Assembly: GCA_043228905.1 (NCBI GenBank)
Contig: JBHGNT010000020.1
Span: 15,748,001 to 15,812,000, forward strand
Direction of reading: 5' to 3'
Source: Azolla caroliniana
Lineage: Eukaryota; Polypodiophyta
DNA length: 64,000 nt
The notes beneath the pieces were generated by a model. The model worked only from the letters and a program-made list of their open reading frames with translations, was not told the DNA's origin and searched no databases. Shown here in pieces: positions 58,101 to 64,000 of this stretch. Within the stretch, counting starts at the first letter, position 1. Each line of letters starts with the position of its first letter. A program made the translations under genes and the position numbers.

Positions 58101-61100
58101 AAATTAAAATGGTCATACCTGGCTCGTGTGATATCGGATGTTTGTGTTGAAACATGCGAATCGAAGCTAACAAAGCTAGCGATGATATGGAATTAAAAAA
58201 TCAAGATTTTGAAACTCAGGTCGAGAGACATGAAGAAATTAGCAAATTTTTAGGAGGGACATGAGAAGAGCCTGTGAGTAAATTAAAATGTTCATACCTG
58301 GCTCGGTTTGATATCGGATTTTTGTGTTCAAACATGCGTATCAAAGCTAAGAATGCTAGCTGTGTTATGGAATTAAAAAATCAAGATTTTGAAACTCACG
58401 TCGAGAGACATGAAGAAATTAGCAAATTTGAGGAGGGACTTGAGAAGAGCCCGTGAGTAAATTAAAATGTTCATACCTGGCTCGTGTGATATCGGATTTT
58501 TGTGTTCAAACATGCCTATCGAAGCTAACAAAGCTAGGTCTATATGGAATTAAAAAATCAAGATTTTGAAACTCAGGTCGATAGACATGAAGGAATTAGC
58601 AAATTTGAGGAGGGAGTTGAGAAGAGCCCGTGAGTAAATTAAAATGGTCATACCTGGCTCGTGTGATATCGGATTTTTGTGTTCAAAAATGCGAATCGTA
58701 GCTAACAAAGCTAGCTATGATATGGAAGTAAAAAATCAAGATTTTGAAACTCAGGTCGAGAGACATGAAGAAATTAGCAAATTTAAGGAGGGAGTTGAGA
58801 AGAGCCCGTGAGTAAATTAAAATGTTCATACCTGGCTCGTGTGATAACGGATTTCTGTGTTCAAACATGGATATCGAAGCTAACAATGCTAGCTATGATA
58901 TGGACTTAAAAAATCAAGATTTTGAAACTCAGGTCGAGAAACATGAAGAAATTAGCAAATTTGAGAAGGGAGTTGAGAAGAGCCCGTGAGTAAATTAAAA
59001 TGGTCAGACCTGGCTCGTGTGATATCGGATTTTTGTGTTCAAACATGCGAATCGAAGCTAACAAAGCCAGCTATGATATGGAATTAAAAAATCAAGATTT
59101 TGAAACTCAGGTCGATAGACATGAAGGAATTAGCAAATTTGAGGAGGGAGTTGAGAAGAGCCCGTGAGTAAATTAAAATTGTCATACCTGGCTCGTGTGA
59201 TATCGGATTTCTGTGTTCAAACATGCGTATCGAAGCTAAGAATGCTAGCTGTGTTATGGAATTAAAAAATCAAGATTTTGAAACTCAGGTCGAGAGACAT
59301 GAAGAAATTAGCAAATTTGAGGAGGGACTTGAGAAGAGCCCGTGAGTAAATTAAAATGTTCATACCTGGCTCGTGTGATATCGGATTTTTGTGTTCAAAC
59401 ATGCCTATCGAAGCTAACAAAGCTAGGTCTATATGGAATTAAAAAATCAAGATTTTGAAACTCAGGTCGATAGACATGAAGGAATTAGCAAATTTGAGGA
59501 GGGAGTTGAGAAGAGCCCGTGAGTAAATTAAAATGGTCATACCTGGCTCGTGTGATATCGGATTTTTGTGTTCAAAAATGCGAATCGTAGCTAACAAAGC
59601 TAGCTATGATATGGAAGTAAAAAATCAAGATTTTGAAACTCAGGTCGAGAGACATGAAGAAATTAGCAAATTTAAGGAGGGAGTTGAGAAGAGCCCGTGA
59701 GTAAATTAAAATGTTCATACCTGGCTCGTGTGATAACGGATTTCTGTGTTCAAACATGGATATCGAAGCTAACAATGCTAGCTATGATATGGACTTAAAA
59801 AATCAAGATTTTGAAACTCAGGTCGAGAAACATGAAGAAATTAGCAAATTTGAGAAGGGAGTTGAGAAGAGCCCGTGAGTAAATTAAAATGGTCAGACCT
59901 GGCTCGTGTGATATCGGATTTTTGTGTTCAAACATGCGAATCGAAGCTAACAAAGCCAGCTATGATATGGAATTAAAAAATCAAGATTTTGAAACTCAGG
60001 TCGATAGACATGAAGGAATTAGCAAATTTGAGGAGGGAGTTGAGAAGAGCCCGTGAGTAAATTAAAATTGTCATACCTGGCTCGTGTGATATCGGATTTC
60101 TGTGTTCAAAGATACGAATCGAAGCTAACAACGCTAGCTATCTTATGGAATTAAAAAATCAAGATTCTGAAACTCAGGTCGAGAGCGCGTGAGTAAATTA
60201 AAATGGTCATACCTGGCTCGTGTGATATCGGAATTAGCAAATTTGAGGAGGGAGTTGAGAAGAGCCCGTGAGTAAATTAAAATGGTCATACCTGGCTCGT
60301 GTGATATCGGATGTTTGTGTTGAAACATGCGAATCGAAGCTAACAAAGCTAGCGATGATATGGAATTAAAAAATCAAGATTTTGAAACTCAGGTCAAGAG
60401 ACATGAAGAAATTAGCAAATTTTTAGGAGGGACATGAGAAGAGCCTGTGAGTAAATTAAAATGTTCATACCTGGCTCGGTTTGATATCGGATTTTTGTGT
60501 TCAAACATGAGTATCGAAGCTAACCATGCTAGCTATGATATAGAATTAAAAAATCAAGATACTGAAACTCAGGTCGAGAGACATGAAGAAATTAGCAAAT
60601 TTGAGGAGGGACTTGAGAAGAGCCCGTGAGTAAATTAAAATGGTCATACTTGGCTCGTGTGATATCGGATGTTTGTGTTGAAACATGCGAATCGAAGCTA
60701 ACAAAGCTAGCTATGATATGGATTTAAAAAATCAAGATTCTGAAACTCAGGTCGAGAGACATGAAGAAATTAGAAAATTTGAGGAGGGAGTTGAGAAGAG
60801 CCCGTGAGTAAATAAAAATGGTCATACTTGGCTCGTGTGATATCGGATTTTTGTGTTCAAACATGCGAATCGAAGCTAACAAAGGTAGTTATGATATGGA
60901 ATGAAAAAATCAAGATTTTGAAACCTAGGTCGAGAGACATGAAGAAATTAGCAAATTTGAGGGGGACATGAGAAGAGCCCCTGAGTAAATTAAAATGGTC
61001 ATACCTGGCTCGTGTGATATCGGATTTCTGTGTTCAAACATAAGTATCGAAGCTAACCATGCTAGCTATGATATACAATTTAAAAATCAAGATTCTGAAA

Positions 61101-63175
61101 CTCAGGTCGAGAGACATGAAGAAATTAGCAAATTTGAGGAGGGAGTTGAGAAGAGCCCGTGAGTAAATTAAAATGGTCATACCTGGCTCGTGTGATATCG
61201 GATTTCTGTGTTCAAAGATACGAATCGAAGCTAACAACGCTAGCTATCTTATGGAATTAAATAATCAAGATTCTGAAACTCAGGTCGAGAGACATGAAGA
61301 AATTAGCAAATTTGAAGAGGGAGTTGAGAAGAGCCTGTGAGTAAATTAAAATGTTCATACCTGGCTCGTGTGATATCGGATTACTGTGTTCAAACATGCG
61401 TATCGAAGCTAACAATGCTAGCTATGCTATGGAATTAAGAAATCAAGATTTTGAAACTCAGGTCGAGAGACATAAAGAAATTAGCAAATTTGAGGAGGGA
61501 CTTGAGAAGAGCTTGTGAGTAAATTAAAATGTTCATACCAGGCTCGTGTGATATCGGATTTCTGTGTTCAAACATGGATATCGAAGCTAACAATGCTAGC
61601 TATGATATGGAATTAAAAAATCAAGATTTTGAAACTCAGCTCGAGAGACATGAAGAAATTAGCAAATTTGAGAAGGGAGTTGAGAAGAGCCCGTGAGTAA
61701 ATTAAAATGGTCATACCTGGCTCGTGTGATAACGGATTTCTGTGTTCAAACATGCGTATCGAACCTAGCAATGCTAGCTATATTATGGAATTAAGAAATC
61801 AGGATTTTGAAACTCAGGTCGAGAGACATGAAGCAATTAGCAAATTTGAGGAGGGACTTGAGAAGAGCCCGTGAGTAAATTAAAATGTTCATACCTGGCT
61901 CGTGTGATATCGGATTTTTGTGTTCAAACATGCGTATCGAAGCTAACAAAGCTAGGTATGATATGGAATTAAAAAATCAAGATTTTGAAACTCAGGTCGA
62001 TAGACATGAAGGAATTAGCAAATTTGAGGAGGGAGCTGAGAAGAGCCCGTGAGTAAATTAAAATGGTCATACCTGGCTCGTGTGATATCGGACTTCTGTG
62101 TTCAAAGATACGAATCGAAGGTACCAACGCTAGCTATCTTATGGAATTAAGAAATCAAGATTCTGAAACTCAGGTCGAGAGACATGAAGAAATTAGCAAA
62201 TTTGAGGAGGGAGTTGAGAAGAGCGCGTGAGTAAATTAAAATGGTCATACCTGGCTCGTGTGATATCAGATTTCTGTGTTCAAACATGAGTATCGAAGCT
62301 AACCATGCTAGCTATGATATAGTATTAAAAAATCAAGATTCTGAAATTCAGGTAGAGAGACATGAAGAAATTACCAAATTTGAGGAGGGAGTTGAGAAGA
62401 GCCTCTGACTAAATGAAAATGTTCATACCAGGCTCGTGTGATATCGGATTTTTGTGTTCAAACATGGATATCGAAACTAACAATGCTAGCTATGATATGG
62501 ACTTAAAAAATCAAGATTTTGAAACTCAGGTGGAGAGACATAAAGAAATTAGCAAATTTGAGAAGGGAATCGAGAAGAGCCCGTGAGTAAATGAAAATGT
62601 TCATACCTAGCTTGTGTGATATCAGATATTTGTGTTCAAACATGTGAATCGAAGCTAACAACGGTAGCTATGCAATGGAATTAAGAAATCAAGATTTTGA
62701 AACTTAGGTCGAGAGACATGAAGAAATTAGCAACTTTGAGGAGGGAGTTGAGAAGAGCCCGTGAGTAAATTAAAATGGTCATACTTGGCTCGTGTGATAT
62801 CGGATTTTTGTGTTCAAACATGGATAACGAAGCTAACAAAGCTAGCTATGATATGGAATTAAAAAATCAAGATTTTGAAACTCAGGTCGATAGACATGAA
62901 GGAATTAGCAAATTTGAGGAGGGAGTTGAGAAGAGCCCGTGAGTAAATTAAAATGGTCATACCTGGCTCGTGTGATATCGGATGTTTGTGTTGAAACATG
63001 CGAATCGAAGCTAACAAAGCTAGCGATGATATGGAATTATAAAATCAAGATTTTGAAACTCAGGTCGAGAGACATGAAGAAATTAGCAAATTTTTAGGAG
63101 GGACATGAGAAGAGCCTGTGAGTAAATTAAAATGTTCATACCTGGCTCGGTTTGATATCGGATTTTTGTGTTCAA
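55192..63175 (+). repeat. Satellite array with large duplications of the 47-49.7 kb region
   Basis: Forward satellite built from copied blocks. About 56.32-58.99 kb copies 47.12 kb through the copia site. About 60.5-63.17 kb copies 55.66-58.33 kb at an offset of 4844 bp (for example 56190/61034 and 57621/62465). A five-monomer block starting at 58453 recurs at 59342, 889 bp later. Chimeric or truncated units occur at 55590-55606 and 60180-60240 (CGAGAGCGCGTGAG; TCGGAATTAGC). No gene is seen. Confidence 0.88.
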
Positions 63176-63195
63176 ACATGCTTGAACACAAAAAT
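63162..63195. repeat. Palindromic junction between forward and inverted satellite
   Basis: ATTTTTGTGTTCAA (63162-63175) and its exact reverse complement TTGAACACAAAAAT (63182-63195) flank a 6-bp centre, ACATGC. Homology of the arms continues outward into GATATC, then the forward and inverted arrays. Confidence 0.92.
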
Positions 63196-64000
63196 TTGAT
63201 ATCACACGAGCCAGGTATGCCATTTTAATTTACTCACGGGCTCTTCTCAACTCCCTCCTCAAATTTGCTAATTTCTTCATGTCTCTCGACCTGAGTTTCA
63301 AAATATTGATTTTTTAATTCCATAAGATAGCTAGCTTTGTTAGCTTCGATTTGCATCTTTGAACACAAAAATCCGATATCACACGAGCCAAGTATGACCA
63401 TTTTAATTTACTCACGGGCTCTTCTCAAGTCCCTCCTCAAATTTGCTAATTTCTTCATGTCTCTCGACCTGAGGTTCAAAATCTTGAATTTTTAATTCCA
63501 TAAGATAGCTAGCGTTGTTATCTTCGATTCGCATCTTTGAACACAAAAATTTGATATCACACGAGCCAGGTATGCCATTTTAATTTACTCACGGGCTCTT
63601 CTCAACTCCCTCCTCAAATTTGCTAATTTCTTCATGTCTCTCGACCTGAGTTTCAAAATATTGAATTTTTAATTCCATAAGATAGCTAGCGTTGTTAGCT
63701 TCGATTCGCATCTTTGAACACAAAAATCCGATATCACACGAGCCAGGTATGACCATTTTAATTTACTCACGGGCTCTTCTCAAGGCCCTCCTCAAATTTG
63801 CTAATTCCTTCATGTCTCTCGACCTGAGGTTCAAAATCTTTATTTTTTAATTCCATGTCATAGCTAGCGTTGTTATCTTCGATTCGCATGTTTGAACACA
63901 AAAACTTGATATCACACGAGCCAGGTATGCCATTTTAATTTACTCACGGGCTCTTCTCAACTCCCTCCTCAAATTTGCTAATTTCTTCATGTCTCTCGAC
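63182..64000 (-). repeat. Inverted satellite array, dimeric organisation
   Basis: From here to the window end all monomers read in reverse (about 4.6 units). Two types alternate. One has TTTGATATCACACG followed by TATGCCATTTT (near 63197, 63549, 63907); the other has CCGATATCACACG followed by TATGACCATTTT (near 63373, 63727). The working unit is therefore a dimer of about 355 bp. The block runs off the window. Confidence 0.9.

Noticed and set aside
1-64000. Many open frames of 60-111 codons across the satellite, on both strands, with similar peptide sequences
   Set aside because: They recur because the DNA repeats. The monomer is not a multiple of 3, frames end at repeat stops within one or two units, and changes between copies show no codon pattern. 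Not annotated as genes.
1-64000. CENP-B box or known centromere motif in the satellite
   Set aside because: No match to the CENP-B box core was seen. A centromeric role rests only on monomer length, array form and context.

Overview
The window is a eukaryotic, almost certainly plant, satellite-DNA region with no host protein-coding gene. About 52 kb of the 64 kb is one AT-rich tandem satellite with a monomer of about 178 bp (roughly 290-300 units). The plant assignment rests on two intact plant-type LTR retrotransposons, a Tnt1/Tork-like Ty1/copia element with an initiator-tRNA-Met primer site and a chromodomain Ty3/gypsy element, and on a nucleosome-scale satellite monomer of the kind found at plant centromeres and heterochromatic knobs. 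I cannot name the species. The gypsy element has Tf1/sushi-like features, which leaves a non-seed plant or another lineage open.

Layout: 1-2203, mixed satellite monomers. 2204-15210, satellite rich in higher-order and nested duplications, with deletion monomers of 156 and 138 bp. 15211-15394, one inverted monomer followed by 19 bp of filler. 15414-19810, satellite. 19811-25580, complete Ty3/gypsy chromovirus flanked by the target duplication ATACC. 25581-43270, satellite, including two tandem copies of a 20-monomer, 3557-bp higher-order repeat (31017-38130). 43271-43566, a non-satellite insert with GA and CT runs. 43567-49691, satellite. 49692-55191, complete Ty1/copia element flanked by the target duplication GCTAG. 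55192-63175, satellite with large duplications of the 47-49.7 kb region. 63182-64000, the same satellite in the opposite orientation, joined through a palindrome.

The gypsy element is the most interesting object. Its LTRs differ only by one TC unit in a microsatellite. Just upstream of its TATA box lies a ten-unit, 5-bp-phased heat-shock-element array (seven perfect units, three with one mismatch). It lacks a normal tRNA primer site. Instead, the sequence just inside the 5' LTR is complementary over 12 nt to the predicted 5' end of its own transcript, as in Tf1-type self-priming. Gag and Pol lie in different frames, joined by a textbook -1 frameshift signal: heptamer GTTAAAC, 6-nt spacer, 11-bp hairpin. 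Pol ends in a chromodomain, and its stop codon lies inside the 3' LTR. In the model this suggests, heat-shock factor starts the transcript, that transcript primes its own reverse transcription, frameshifting sets the Gag:Pol ratio, and the chromodomain guides integration into heterochromatin such as this satellite. The HSE, priming and frameshift signals are read directly from sequence; their function is inference.

The copia element has 693-bp LTRs with 4 substitutions and one intact 1357-codon Gag-Pol frame. Satellite copies elsewhere in the window preserve paralogous empty sites for both insertions, so part of the order of amplification and transposition can be read internally.
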